Below, piece after piece: positions 17,501 to 26,600 of a stretch of DNA of 64,000 bases (positions within the stretch are counted from its first letter, which is position 1; each line of letters begins with the position of its first letter). The stretch comes from Amycolatopsis aidingensis (GTDB lineage: Bacteria; Actinomycetota; Actinomycetes; Mycobacteriales; Pseudonocardiaceae): NCBI RefSeq assembly GCF_018885265.1, contig NZ_CP076538.1, positions 4,562,001 through 4,626,000 of the forward strand, written 5' to 3'. The position numbers were made by a program, and so were the translations under genes. The notes below the pieces were generated by a model that worked only from the letters and a program-made list of their open reading frames with translations, searched no databases and was not told the origin of the DNA.

Positions 17501-18040
17501 TCAGAAGATCCGGTCGTAGGCGGACCAGTTGTTGCCGACCATGGTGGCGTCAGTGGTGAATCCGCCGCGACCGTTGCCCTTGAACAGGTACAGGTCGCGA
17601 TTCGACGCGTGCCGCGCCAACACATCCGCGCTACCGTCACCCGTGAAGTCACCAGGCGAGAAAATCACATCATAACCCGACCAGTTGTTACCCACCACGA
17701 CAGCGTCACCAACAAACCCACCACGACCATCACCCTTGAACAAATACAGATCGCGATTCGACGCATGCCGCGCCAACACATCCGGGTTGCCATCACCGCT
17801 GAAGTCCACGACTTCATCGACCTCATCGTCGCGCGCGCCGAGCGGTTCGGTGTATCCGACGATGTCGCCGTCGCTACGACTGTAGGACCTCTGGCTGATG
17901 CGGTCGCTGCTGTTTCCCTCGATGGTGTAGACGGTGCTGCTGTTGGCGGACTCCACCCGGTCAGGACATCGCCATCGCCGACGATCACCTTCCGGACCCC
18001 GGCCTTGTACCAGGCGTACTTGACGAAGGATCGGTCAGCG
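17501..18040 (-). pseudogene. Remnant of a CHAP hydrolase with FG-GAP-type repeats
   Basis: The minus strand first shows a CHAP-domain fragment (FVKYAWYKAGVRKVIVGDGD, 18040-17950). It then jumps across a deletion of about 150 bp to ANSSTVYTIEGNSSDRIS and the tail of the domain. Two FG-GAP/VCBS-like repeats follow: FSGDGNPDVLARHASNRDLY and FTGDGSADVLARHASNRDLY. The CHAP parts are nearly identical to the intact gene at 25111-26478, but the C-terminal half differs (FG-GAP here, tachylectin-like there). It lacks the signal peptide and catalytic Cys, so it is dead. It sits back to back with a decayed SARP gene, mirroring the intact pair at 25.1-29.6 kb. Confidence 0.7.
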
Positions 18041-18190
18041 TGGTGAACCGGGCGTGACCCGGATGTCCAGGTGCAAGCGGTTCTTGCTGGTCTTGGTCTC
18101 CGGCACGGTCTGAAACCACACCGTCGGCCGGTTGCCATGCGGATCGACGAGGTCGTGCGCGCCTTCGCGATATCACCCGGCAGTGCGGAC
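18041..18190 (-). pseudogene. Fragment of a VOC/glyoxalase-like protein
   Basis: The minus strand translates to VDPHGNRPTVWFQTVPETKT followed by SKNRLHLDIRVT, a signature of glyoxalase-like VOC proteins (metal- or ligand-binding stress or resistance proteins). Only about 50 codons remain, wedged between the CHAP remnant and the SARP remnant. No start or metal site is preserved. Confidence 0.55.
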
Positions 18191-19825
18191 GATTGCCGCT
18201 GGCCATCCGCATCGCCGGGGCACGCCTGGCGTCCCGCCGCCAGTGGTCGCTGTCCCGGCTGGCGAACCGCCTCACCGACGAGCAGCACCGGCTCGACGAC
18301 TTGACGGTCGGCGACCAGGAGGTGCGGGCCGGCATCAACCTCAGCCACGCGCTCCTGCCCGAGCGCACGCAGGTCGCGCTGCGCCGGTTCGGTCTGCTCG
18401 GCCTGCCGCACTTCTCGGCCTGGATCGCCGCCGCTCTGGAAACCGAGCTGGACGAAGCAGAACACCTGCTGGAGGACCTCGTCGACGTATCGCTCGTCGA
18501 GGTCGACCGGGTGGACCCCGTCGGCCTCGTCCGGTACCAGCTCCACGACCTCGTCCGCCTGTTCGCGCAGGAACGCGCCGTCCAGGAGGACCCGCCCAAG
18601 GAACGCGCCGCGGTGGTCGAACGCGTGCTCGGCGGCTGGATCTGGCTGGTCGAGCGGATCAACGAGACGGTGCCACCGGTCCAGCCGGCGATCCAGGCCA
18701 CCTTCCGACTGAGCCGGGCCGTCGACGACGAGATCGCCCGGCGGTCGTCACCCGGCCGAGCGACTGGTTCCGTGCCGAGGAGGAGGAGCTGACCGCGGCC
18801 GTCGAGCTGGCCGCGGCACAGGACCTGGACGACATCGCGGTCGAGCTCGCCACCGCCCTGTCGGGCAGCGTGTTCAACGGCCTCTACCGCGTGCTCGACG
18901 ACCCGTTCGGGCCGTGGCACCGCACGCACGACGCCGCGCTCACCGCCGCACGACGCAACGACAACGCGCTCGGCGAGGCCACCCTGCTCGCGGGGCTGGG
19001 CCAGCTGCACTACGAACTGGACGAATACCCCCGCTCCCGCGCCTACCTCAGCCAGGCGCTGTCGGTGTTCCGCACAGCGGGCGACGTCCGGGGCGAGGCC
19101 GCCACGCTCGCCGCACTCGGCGCGACCTGCCGCGAGCAGGGCTACCTGCCGGAGGCACTGCAGTTCCTCGACCGAGCCGCCCACATGTGGGCCGAACTCG
19201 AGGATCCCGGAGCCCTGGGCCACGTCCGGCGAGTGGCCAGCACGGTGCGCCTGGAGATGGGCGACTACCCCGCCACGCACGCCGACCTGACCGAGGCACG
19301 CGCGCTGTTCGCCGCGGCGAGGGGCTCACCCCGCGCAGCCTCTCGCTCTACCACCGCGCCCGCGGCGAGCGGGCACAGGCCGAGGATCTCGCCCGCGCCG
19401 CGCTCGCGATCTTCGAGCAGACCGAGGACCGGATCCTGGTGGCCTACGCCGAGCGTGCACTGGCCAAGGCGCTGCTCCGGCTCGGCGACTCGGCGGCGGC
19501 GCTACCGCAGGCGCAGCGAGCGTTGGAGGTCTGCCACGCCCTCGGCGACGCGTTCGGCCAGGCGGGCACCCTCTGCGTCGTCGGCGAGATCCACCTCGCC
19601 GACGGCCGGCTCCACCAAGCCCGCGACTGCCTGGCGGACGCGCTGCGCCGGTGGACCGACCTGCGCGGCGAGCTGTTCCCGGCACGCACCAAGCACACCC
19701 TCGCCAAGGTGCACCACGCGCTTGGCGACACGTGTGGCGCCGAGCGGTTGACCGCCGAGGCCGTCGACACGTTCCGCACCTACGGCGCGCGCGAGTACAC
19801 CGAACTCACGGGGCGTTCGCTGTAG
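18191..19825 (+). pseudogene. Decayed SARP (AfsR-like) regulator, C-terminal part
   Basis: Three plus-strand frames in succession match residues about 455-1000 of the intact SARP regulator at 26601. They are LPLAIRIAGARLASRRQWSL through the NB-ARC end (18195-18745), DWFRAEEEELTAAVELAAAQ onward (18760-19320), and SLSLYHRARGERAQAEDLAR to the stop (19340-19825). The DNA-binding, BTAD and P-loop domains are missing and at least two frameshifts (near 18750 and 19320) separate the pieces. It is an old duplicate of the intact gene. Confidence 0.85.
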
Positions 19826-19904
19826 GGCCGGCTACAGCGTTCCTGAAGCGCCGCGCGGCAACATGGCATCCCCATCGTATGTCCAGACCGGAGGAACCAA
19901 GCCC

Positions 19905-20564
19905 GTGTCGTCGTTCGTGCTGTTGTCCGATCCCCGCGTCGCCGCCCTGCCCGTCCGGGAATGCGGCGAGCCGTTGGTGGACCTGCGCGACACACAAGCC
20001 ATCCGCGTCGACCCGCGTCTCGCCGACGAACTGGGTGCCTACGCGCACGTGCGGCTCAGTGTCGTCGACCGGCTCGTCGCCGCGCAGTGCCAACTTCCAC
20101 GTGGGCTGCGCCTGCTGGTGATCGAAGGGTTCCGGCCATATGCCCTGCAGCAGCGGTACTTCGCGAGCTGCGTGACCCGAATCGGCCTGGCCAACCCGGA
20201 CTGGCCGAGCGAGCCCGTGCACATCGAGGCCGCGACCTACGTGGCGCCACCGGAAGTGGCACCACACGTCGCGGGTGGCGCCGTGGACCTGACGCTCTGC
20301 ACAGCGGACGGCGACGAGCTGCCGATGGGCACCGAGGTGAACGCCACCCCACCCGAGCACGGCGCCGAATGCTTCACCGCCTCCCCCGACATCGACACCG
20401 AGGCCAGGAAGAACCGAGACATGCTCATCGAGGCGATGACCACGACCGGTTTCGTGAACTATCCCAGCGAGTGGTGGCACTGGTCCTACGGGGACCGGTA
20501 CTGGGCGTTGGTCACCGGTCCCACCCACGCCCGCTACGGCCCAGCCACCCTGGACCAGGCCTAA
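19905..20564 (+). CDS. D-Ala-D-Ala dipeptidase (VanX/DdpX family)
   Basis: A 219-aa M15D zinc dipeptidase. The metal and catalytic residues are all present: H121 and D128 in APHVAGGAVDLTL, E189 and H192 in PSEWWHWSYGDRYW, and the substrate Arg R77 in EGFRPYALQQR. These correspond to VanX H116, D123, E181, H184 and R71. Known members hydrolyse D-Ala-D-Ala in vancomycin resistance or peptidoglycan-dipeptide recycling. GTG 19905 is preferred over ATG 19863 because GGAGGA lies 9-10 nt before it. No vanH, vanA or vanRS lies nearby, so recycling or self-protection are both open. Confidence 0.85.
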   Translation: MSSFVLLSDPRVAALPVRECGEPLVDLRDTQAIRVDPRLADELGAYAHVRLSVVDRLVAAQCQLPRGLRLLVIEGFRPYALQQRYFASCVTRIGLANPDWPSEPVHIEAATYVAPPEVAPHVAGGAVDLTLCTADGDELPMGTEVNATPPEHGAECFTASPDIDTEARKNRDMLIEAMTTTGFVNYPSEWWHWSYGDRYWALVTGPTHARYGPATLDQA

Positions 20565-20600
20565 CGGGGCGTGGTGTCGACAACGACGCGGTCGGCCGGC

Positions 20601-20914
20601 CGCCTGATCGGCATGCGCGCGAGCGGGGACGTGGTGCTGGCCGGCGTGCATGTCGCGGTCCCGGAGCGATCCCTGGTTGATCGGGCGGGGAAGGAGATCT
20701 TCACGACGTTGAGCGACGGGATCCGGAACAGCTGGACCGTGCTCTCCTCGACCCGGTACAGCTCGGCTATCACGCGCTCGTTCAGGAAGGACTCGTCCGC
20801 GGCGATCCGGTAGCCCTCGGCGTCGCGCATGAACAGCTCCATGGTGACCCAGAACGGACCCGCGTTCTTGGCGTGGACCTCGTGGGCGAGGTCCGCAAGG
20901 GTGGTCTCAGGCAT
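20601..20914 (-). pseudogene. DUF4387 protein, frameshifted
   Basis: From ATG 20914 the protein reads MPETTLADLAHEVHAKNAGP, then ESFLNERVIAELYRVEES, which matches DUF4387, a small partner of AtuA-like proteins. After KISFP the conserved ending continues in another frame (RPINQGSLRDRDMHAGQHH), so a frameshift lies near 20690. The start is 1 bp after the stop of the AtuA-like gene, the usual arrangement of this pair. Confidence 0.7.
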
Positions 20915-21967
20915 TCACGTTCTCCCCATCTCGGTGCGGAACAGGCTGGTCGGGTCGTCGCAGTCGACGACGTGGTTCAGCACGAACTCGTACGCCGCGC
21001 CGCTCGACCTCGGCCGGCGAGGACGCGAGGCTCGGCAGGTAGTCCATGGCCGGGGTCGGCAGGTGCAGCATCAGCGGGTTGGCGACCTTGGCGACGGCCG
21101 TCGCGGTCGCCTGGTCGGGTGCGTTGACAAGCAGCATCACGCCGACCTCTCGCGGCGGCCCGCTCTCGGGCTCGAGGTCGCCGAGCACCGCGTTGTGGCC
21201 GTACGGGCGGAGGTCGAAGGCGTACTCGTCGTCCGCCAGCCCCAGCGTCTGGCTCACCCGCTGCGTGATCATCGTGCACATCAGCTCCGCCCAGGCGTCG
21301 ATCTCGGCGAGGATGCGGGGGTCCCGGATCGCGGTGAACGACATGGTCTCGTAGCCGGTGACCCGGGCGCCTTCCAGCTTGATCGTGTACTGGTCGGCGA
21401 CGTGGAACCTCGACCCGGACGATCCGGTCGTCGACCGCGGCGTACCGCGCGTCCCGAACGTCGAGGGTGCCGTCGGGCTCCCGCATCTCGAACGGGTGCG
21501 CGGTCTCGTAGAGCATGTGGGCGGCGACCGACATCGGCGTGCACGACACCGCGCGGTCAAGCGGCTCGAAGGTGAAGCCGCCAGCGTCGACGGTGGCCAG
21601 GACTCCGCCCGCGCGCGGGTTGCTGGTGCACTGACCGCCGCACTCGACGATCTTGGCGGCGTGCCACGTCGGCCCGGCGGGCATCCCTTTCATCAGCGGG
21701 TAGGCGGCGGCCACCGCGGTATCGGTGGCACGGCCGGCGAGCACGACCTGGGCACCGGCGCGGAGTGCCGCGACGATCGGTCGTGGCCCATCGCGCCGAT
21801 GATGTGGGTGCAGCTCTCGAGGGGCTCGGCCCGCAGTTTGTCCCAACGGTGGCAGCGGGTAGATCCGGCCGGCGTCGAGGAACTCCCTTCAACTCGGCCG
21901 CGTTCTGCTCGCCGTAGATCCGCGCGACCTTCAGGTCCAGGCCCTCCTCCGCCATCACCTCGGCGCG
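20915..21967 (-). pseudogene. AtuA-like (DUF1446) acyclic terpene utilisation protein, multiply frameshifted
   Basis: Minus-strand fragments in all three frames align to AtuA/DUF1446 proteins: GLDLKVARIYGEQNAAELKG (near 21930), AALRAGAQVVLAGRATDTAV (about 21770), VECGGQCTSNPRAGG (about 21640), YTIKLEGARVTGYETMSFTA (about 21380), and YEFVLNHVVDCDDPTSLFRT at the C-terminus (about 20990-20925). At least three frameshifts separate them and the N-terminus is missing. Intact relatives act in degradation of acyclic terpenes or branched acids together with a DUF4387 partner, which here follows directly. Confidence 0.75.
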
Positions 21968-22143
21968 ACTTCGCACGGCGGCTGTCCTGGGCGGGCGTTC
22001 CGGTCGAGCTGCACATCTATCCAGGCGGCATCCACGGCGGTGAAAGCCTCGCGCCGGACGCCGAACTGAGCGGTTCGAGTCCGCGGCTACCGGCACGACG
22101 CGCCCTCCACCGGGCGCCCGGCGACGAGGATCCGCCCGGATGA
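21965..22143 (+). pseudogene. C-terminal fragment of an alpha/beta hydrolase (HSL/esterase type)
   Basis: The plus strand reads DFARRLSWAGVPVELHIYPG then HGGESLAPDAELS. This is the region around the catalytic His of hormone-sensitive-lipase-type esterases, where GVPVELHxYPGxxHG is characteristic. Only this piece of about 40 codons survives, abutting the opposite-strand AtuA remnant, so a deletion junction lies near 21965. Confidence 0.55.
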
Positions 22144-22154
22144 CACCGGGTCGG

Positions 22155-22983
22155 TCAGGTCAGCACTTCGCGGCCGCTCGTAGTCCGGACTCGACCGCGC
22201 CTTCCAGGTATCCGGTCCAGGTCCGGGTTGTTTCCGTGCCCGCCCAGTGGACCCGCCCCGCGGGGGTCGGCGGCGCGGTGAAGGTGGCGAGGGCGCCTAC
22301 CCGGGGAAGTGCCGAGTGGCCGCCGCCTACGTGCGGGTCCTCCTGCCATGCCTTCTCGTGCCAGTCCACGGGATGGTGAGCGGCGGCGCCCAGCGCGTGG
22401 GCGGCGGTGTCCAGCACGGTGGTCCTGCGGTCTTCCGGGGGCATCGCGGCGAGGGTGCGGGCGCGGTGTCCGGGGACGAGCACGGCCACGATGGCGTGGT
22501 CCGCGCGGATCGAGCCGCTCGGGGTGTCGACCAGGACGTGGTCGGGGTGCGGGTGATCGCGGTCGTCGGGCGGGCCAGGTGGACGTCGAGGTCGGCGGCC
22601 ATCCGTTCAACGAGCACCCGGCGCCTTCGGTGAGCAGCGACTCCTGTGCGCCGCCTTCGACTCCGAGCATCGATCGGAGCCCGCCCGAAGCCCGAACCAC
22701 CGCGGTGAACGCGTGCAGGGACACCTGGTCGACGTCGGCTGCGAGGGGTTGATGACCACTTCCAGCAGGGCGCGTGCCTTTCGGTGCGGGATCTTGGTCA
22801 GCCAGTCGGCGACTGTCGTAATGCCGCCCAAGTCCACCGCCGAGCCTCCGGCCGATCGGACGGTCTGGGCGCGACCGCCCACCCGGTCCGCCGCTTTCAG
22901 CACCGTGACGTCGACGTTCTTGCGGCGAACTCTTGGGCCGCGGTGAGCCCCGCGAAGCCTGCCCCTATGACGACCACGTTCAT
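22155..22983 (-). pseudogene. Flavin monoamine oxidase, decayed
   Basis: From ATG 22983 the protein begins MNVVVIGAGFAGLTAAQEFA, a perfect FAD-binding Rossmann motif. It is soon frameshifted, continuing as VTVLKAADRVGGRAQTVRS, then after a deletion KARALLEVVINPSQP, FTAVVRASGGLRSMLG and finally WAGTETTRTWTGYLEGAVES, the C-terminal FAD-contact motif of amine oxidases. Several frameshifts and a missing middle section inactivate it. It is divergent from the TetR gene at 23034 and starts inside the shared palindrome, so it was probably that regulator's target. Confidence 0.8.
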
Positions 22984-23013
22984 GCAACGATAGTTGTACA
23001 ACGTCTGTTGCAT
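22982..23013. promoter_or_regulatory. Palindromic operator between the amine oxidase and the TetR gene
   Basis: A 32-bp inverted repeat. The outer arms ATGCAAC and GTTGCAT flank a perfect inner palindrome GTTGTACAAC. It overlaps the ATG of the amine oxidase remnant and ends 20 bp before the TetR start. Position and symmetry are as expected for a TetR-family operator that represses both divergent genes. Confidence 0.65.
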
Positions 23014-23033
23014 TTAAAGGGTAGGCTGACCGC

Positions 23034-23672
23034 ATGCCCCGCCAGATCGATCACGCGGCCCGCCGTGAGGCCGTGAGCGACGCGGTCCTCGCCATCGCGG
23101 CCGACCACGGATTCACCGCCGTGACCATCCGTGCCGTCGCCGAACGGGTCGGTGCGTCCACCTCCGTGGTCACCCACTACGTGGCCGGCAGGGACGAGTT
23201 GCTCCGCCGTGCCGTGCGGCGGGAGATCGCCACGCGCAAGGCCCAGGCCGAGACGGCTGTCGCGGGCCTGTCCGGCGCTTCGGGCGTGCGCACCCTGGTG
23301 CGTTGGGCGGTCGCTGAGCTGGACGATCAGGTGCGCCGTTTCTGGCTGGCCCTGCTGACCACCCCCAGCGAGCCGGTGCTGCGAACCGAGTTGGACGAGT
23401 TCAACGCGTGGTGGGACGCACTCGTGCGCGGTTTCGTCGCCGAGTCCGGCGTCCCGGATCCCGACGTCGTCGCCGACACGTTGGACGTCGTCGTCGATGG
23501 CATGATCATCGCGAGGTTCGAGGAACCGGGACCGGTGGACACGTCCAGACGCGACCGAGTGCTCGATCGCGTCTGGACGGCGCTCGGTCTCCAGACGTCG
23601 GCGTCGGGGATGCAGGTGCCCGCCGGGTGGTGGCCCGGCGGGCATGGCCTGTCGTCCGGTCGTGGTCAGTGA
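23034..23672 (+). CDS. TetR-family transcriptional regulator
   Basis: A 212-aa protein. The N-terminal helix-turn-helix (about 10-55) reads AVSDAVLAIAADHGFTAVTI, then RAVAERVGASTSVVTHYVAG, typical of TetR/AcrR repressors. The C-terminal ligand-binding part (VRTLVRWAVAELDDQVRRFW, and a helix near VVADTLDVVVDGMIIARF) has no recognisable ligand class. It is divergent from the decayed amine oxidase, with a 32-bp palindrome between them. Its stop overlaps the 3' end of the convergent hydrolase by 7 bp. With the target gene broken, it may now act only on itself. Confidence 0.88.
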   Translation: MPRQIDHAARREAVSDAVLAIAADHGFTAVTIRAVAERVGASTSVVTHYVAGRDELLRRAVRREIATRKAQAETAVAGLSGASGVRTLVRWAVAELDDQVRRFWLALLTTPSEPVLRTELDEFNAWWDALVRGFVAESGVPDPDVVADTLDVVVDGMIIARFEEPGPVDTSRRDRVLDRVWTALGLQTSASGMQVPAGWWPGGHGLSSGRGQ

Positions 23673-25081
23673 ACGGAGTTGGGTTGGGCGGAGAGGAGGG
23701 TTTGGGTCCAGCCGCGTTCGTCGACGACGCCGTTGCCGGTCAGGTCCTTGCCGTTGCCGTCGTAAGGGTTGGCGTCGACGTAGCGGAACATGGACCCCTC
23801 AGGCCGGTGTCCGAAGTAGACACCACCACCCGGCGACAGCAGATGATCGAAGACCTGCCAAGTGGAGGAACGGAGCTCGTGACGCTTCCAGCTCCCCGGC
23901 CCGCTGATCTTGTAGGAGAGCAGAGCACCACCACTGGTCGTGCCGAGTAACCAGTCGGGGCCGGTGGCGGTAAGCGTCTTGAGCGTGAAACCACTCTCCT
24001 CGATGATCTTGTAATCGGTGATGTTGCCCGCACCCGGCTTCGTAGCGGTAATCGTGTAGCGGTGCAGCCTCCCCGAACCGGAAATACCGTAAAGGTGCCC
24101 ACTTCCGTCGTAGGCGAGGAGTCGGTGGGTCCAGCCGCCACCAAGGTGGACAGGACGTTCGTAGCGAAGCGACTCACGGTTGGTGATGACGTCCACCCGG
24201 TAGAGCTGACCACCCGTGGACGTGATCAGCAGCGTGTTGAAGTTCAACGTCGCCATCGCCACGGGCGTGAACCCGAGGGCGGCCGTAGAAACCCGCACAT
24301 TCCCACGATCACCAGTAGCAGCATCAATGGGCGTGTAGGTCAGACGACCGTCGTCCAACACCCCGTAGACCGACGCCGTGCCGGTGGGACCGCCGCCCCA
24401 CTGGCCGAAGTCGGTCGCGTGTGCCTCGTTGCGGTCGCAGTCCTCTCCGTCCACCTTGATGCCGTTCTTCACCTGCCGCAGCTCCGCACGGGAGTCCCAC
24501 CTGCCGTTGGACCAGGCATAGGTCTGCCAGCCCCAGGTGATCTTCCCGGCGTCGAACAGTCGGTCGATCGGCCCGTACCCGCCATAGGCCCCGGTACGAC
24601 CGCGGCCGATGACCGAGGCCACTCCGTCGAAGTAGGAGTTGATCGCGGCCTGCTGCCCGGAGCTGGCGTCGAAGTCGACGCTGAAGTAGATCGGCCGGGA
24701 CGCCGGCATGCCGCAGGCGATGGCCTGCCGGTGCGCCTCGGTGGCGTTGCTGACGCCCTTGGAGTACCCGTCGAGCGCCTCGTTCGCCCGGTACTCCCAG
24801 TTGCTGACGATGTCCAACCCGACCGCGCGCAACCTGTCCGCCTCGGACCTGGTCAGGTTCTTCCCGGTGTCGTCCCAGCTAAGGTAGCGGCACACGAACG
24901 TATACCCAGCCGCGACGATGGCACTCGGCCGCGGCCTCCCCCATGAGTAGTCGATGCCGAGGCGCACCGCGCTGGATGCGATGTCTGCCCCGGCCCTGCC
25001 GGGGAGGGCCAGTGCCGCCGCGCCGCCCAGTGCCGCCGCGCCGGCTCCGCGCATCAGTGTCCGACGAGAAAGGTGTCCCAT
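23666..25081 (-). CDS. Secreted DUF1906 (glycoside-hydrolase-like) protein with tachylectin-type C-domain
   Basis: A 471-aa exported protein. The head SRRTLMRGAGAAALGG is a twin-arginine-type signal. Residues about 30-225 form a DUF1906/Rv2525c-like TIM-barrel domain (VRLGIDYSWGRPRPSAIVAA, RPIYFSVDFDASSGQQ, GAYGGYG, WGWQTYAWS). These domains act on or bind the cell wall and resemble GH25 lysozymes. The remaining 240 residues, from GTASVYGVLDDGRLTYTPID, form a tachylectin-2-like sugar-binding propeller identical to the end of the next gene. ATG 25081 has GGAAGG upstream. It probably acts in peptidoglycan or glycan binding or turnover. Confidence 0.75.
   Translation of the reverse strand: MGHLSRRTLMRGAGAAALGGAAALALPGRAGADIASSAVRLGIDYSWGRPRPSAIVAAGYTFVCRYLSWDDTGKNLTRSEADRLRAVGLDIVSNWEYRANEALDGYSKGVSNATEAHRQAIACGMPASRPIYFSVDFDASSGQQAAINSYFDGVASVIGRGRTGAYGGYGPIDRLFDAGKITWGWQTYAWSNGRWDSRAELRQVKNGIKVDGEDCDRNEAHATDFGQWGGGPTGTASVYGVLDDGRLTYTPIDAATGDRGNVRVSTAALGFTPVAMATLNFNTLLITSTGGQLYRVDVITNRESLRYERPVHLGGGWTHRLLAYDGSGHLYGISGSGRLHRYTITATKPGAGNITDYKIIEESGFTLKTLTATGPDWLLGTTSGGALLSYKISGPGSWKRHELRSSTWQVFDHLLSPGGGVYFGHRPEGSMFRYVDANPYDGNGKDLTGNGVVDERGWTQTLLSAQPNSVH
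23673..24382. repeat. 710-bp direct repeat, copy 1
   Basis: Encodes the tachylectin-like domain of the DUF1906 gene. As far as I can compare, it is base-for-base identical to 25121-25830 (offset 1448). Identity breaks at acggag on one side and ccgtgcc on the other, almost exactly at the domain boundary. Confidence 0.85.
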
Positions 25082-25110
25082 GGCTGCCTTCCGTTCGCTC
25101 GCGCCGGAGG

Positions 25111-26478
25111 TCACGACGTGACGGAGTTGGGTTGGGCGGAGAGGAGGGTTTGGGTCCAGCCGCGTTCGTCGACGACGCCGTTGCCGGTCAGGTCCTTGCC
25201 GTTGCCGTCGTAAGGGTTGGCGTCGACGTAGCGGAACATGGACCCCTCAGGCCGGTGTCCGAAGTAGACACCACCACCCGGCGACAGCAGATGATCGAAG
25301 ACCTGCCAAGTGGAGGAACGGAGCTCGTGACGCTTCCAGCTCCCCGGCCCGCTGATCTTGTAGGAGAGCAGAGCACCACCACTGGTCGTGCCGAGTAACC
25401 AGTCGGGGCCGGTGGCGGTAAGCGTCTTGAGCGTGAAACCACTCTCCTCGATGATCTTGTAATCGGTGATGTTGCCCGCACCCGGCTTCGTAGCGGTAAT
25501 CGTGTAGCGGTGCAGCCTCCCCGAACCGGAAATACCGTAAAGGTGCCCACTTCCGTCGTAGGCGAGGAGTCGGTGGGTCCAGCCGCCACCAAGGTGGACA
25601 GGACGTTCGTAGCGAAGCGACTCACGGTTGGTGATGACGTCCACCCGGTAGAGCTGACCACCCGTGGACGTGATCAGCAGCGTGTTGAAGTTCAACGTCG
25701 CCATCGCCACGGGCGTGAACCCGAGGGCGGCCGTAGAAACCCGCACATTCCCACGATCACCAGTAGCAGCATCAATGGGCGTGTAGGTCAGACGACCGTC
25801 GTCCAACACCCCGTAGACCGACGCCGTGCCTGAGATGTCGCGCGCGCCGAGCGGTTCGGTGTATCCGACGATGTCGCCGTCGCTACGACTGTAGGACCTC
25901 TGGCTGATGCGGTCGCTGCTGTTTCCCTCGATGGTGTAGACGGTGCTGCTGTTGGCGGACTTCACCACGCCGACGTGGTCGATCGAGCCGTTGCCTTCCC
26001 AGTCGAAACTGATCGCGTCTCCCGGCTGGGGCGTGTACCCACTGCTACGGGCGTGCCACCCGCCGTAGGTCTGCCCGTACTCCTTGAACGACCTGGCCCA
26101 CCCGGTCAGGACATCGCCGTCGCCGACAATCACCTTCCGGACCCCGGCCTTGTACCAGGCGTACTTGACGAAGTCGGCGCACCAGTCGCTGTCGCGCCAC
26201 TGCACCCCGTGATGCGGACAGCCGCTGCTAGACTTCCAGTTGCGCATGAACCCGGTGTAGTAGTTGCAGCCGCTGCCCATGGGCCGCTCGACGTTACGCG
26301 TCGAGTTGTCGTACTCCCCCTGCGCGATCGACACGATCTCCGATCTGCTCGCCGCGGCCGCTTCTTGCGAAGCGATCGCACCCAACGTCGCGGTGAACGT
26401 GACCGCACCCACCACAGCGGCAGTCAGCATCGCACCGACCCTCAAGCCTCTTGTCCGAATTGTTCGAAGTCGACCCAC
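25111..26478 (-). CDS. Secreted CHAP-domain amidase/peptidase with tachylectin-type C-domain
   Basis: A 455-aa exported protein. A signal segment (LTAAVVGAVTFTATLGAIAS) precedes a CHAP cysteine hydrolase domain. The catalytic Cys lies in DSDWCADFVKYAW and the His in GSIDHVGVVKS, with an Asn/Asp-type third residue in IEGNSSD. The C-terminal 240 aa are identical to those of the preceding gene. CHAP enzymes cleave peptidoglycan cross-bridges or glycan-peptide bonds. GTG 26478 is chosen because AAGGGACGGG lies just upstream and it keeps the signal peptide; an ATG about 18 codons in is possible. Divergent from the SARP regulator, which may control it. Confidence 0.78.
   Translation of the reverse strand: MGRLRTIRTRGLRVGAMLTAAVVGAVTFTATLGAIASQEAAAASRSEIVSIAQGEYDNSTRNVERPMGSGCNYYTGFMRNWKSSSGCPHHGVQWRDSDWCADFVKYAWYKAGVRKVIVGDGDVLTGWARSFKEYGQTYGGWHARSSGYTPQPGDAISFDWEGNGSIDHVGVVKSANSSTVYTIEGNSSDRISQRSYSRSDGDIVGYTEPLGARDISGTASVYGVLDDGRLTYTPIDAATGDRGNVRVSTAALGFTPVAMATLNFNTLLITSTGGQLYRVDVITNRESLRYERPVHLGGGWTHRLLAYDGSGHLYGISGSGRLHRYTITATKPGAGNITDYKIIEESGFTLKTLTATGPDWLLGTTSGGALLSYKISGPGSWKRHELRSSTWQVFDHLLSPGGGVYFGHRPEGSMFRYVDANPYDGNGKDLTGNGVVDERGWTQTLLSAQPNSVTS
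25121..25830. repeat. 710-bp direct repeat, copy 2
   Basis: Encodes the same domain in the CHAP gene. It has the same sequence as 23673-24382, while the flanking N-terminal domains are unrelated. This indicates a very recent domain transfer, tandem duplication or gene conversion. Confidence 0.85.
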
Positions 26479-26600
26479 AATCCCGTCCCTTCGGTTAACC
26501 TTGGCCCGTCGTCGACACCCTCGACCAGGACGGTTCAACTTCGCTGTAGCCCGACTGCAACGGTGCCGCGGGCGAGAGCTCAGCCTCTCGGGGAGGGCGG

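Noticed and set aside
24062..24946. A plus-strand open frame across the DUF1906 gene
   Set aside because: Opposite strand of a well-supported gene; part of it repeats at 25510 only because the 710-bp block is duplicated.
23673..25830. 710-bp repeats as a mobile element
   Set aside because: No inverted ends, target duplication or transposase; the block is a coding domain bounded at the domain edge.
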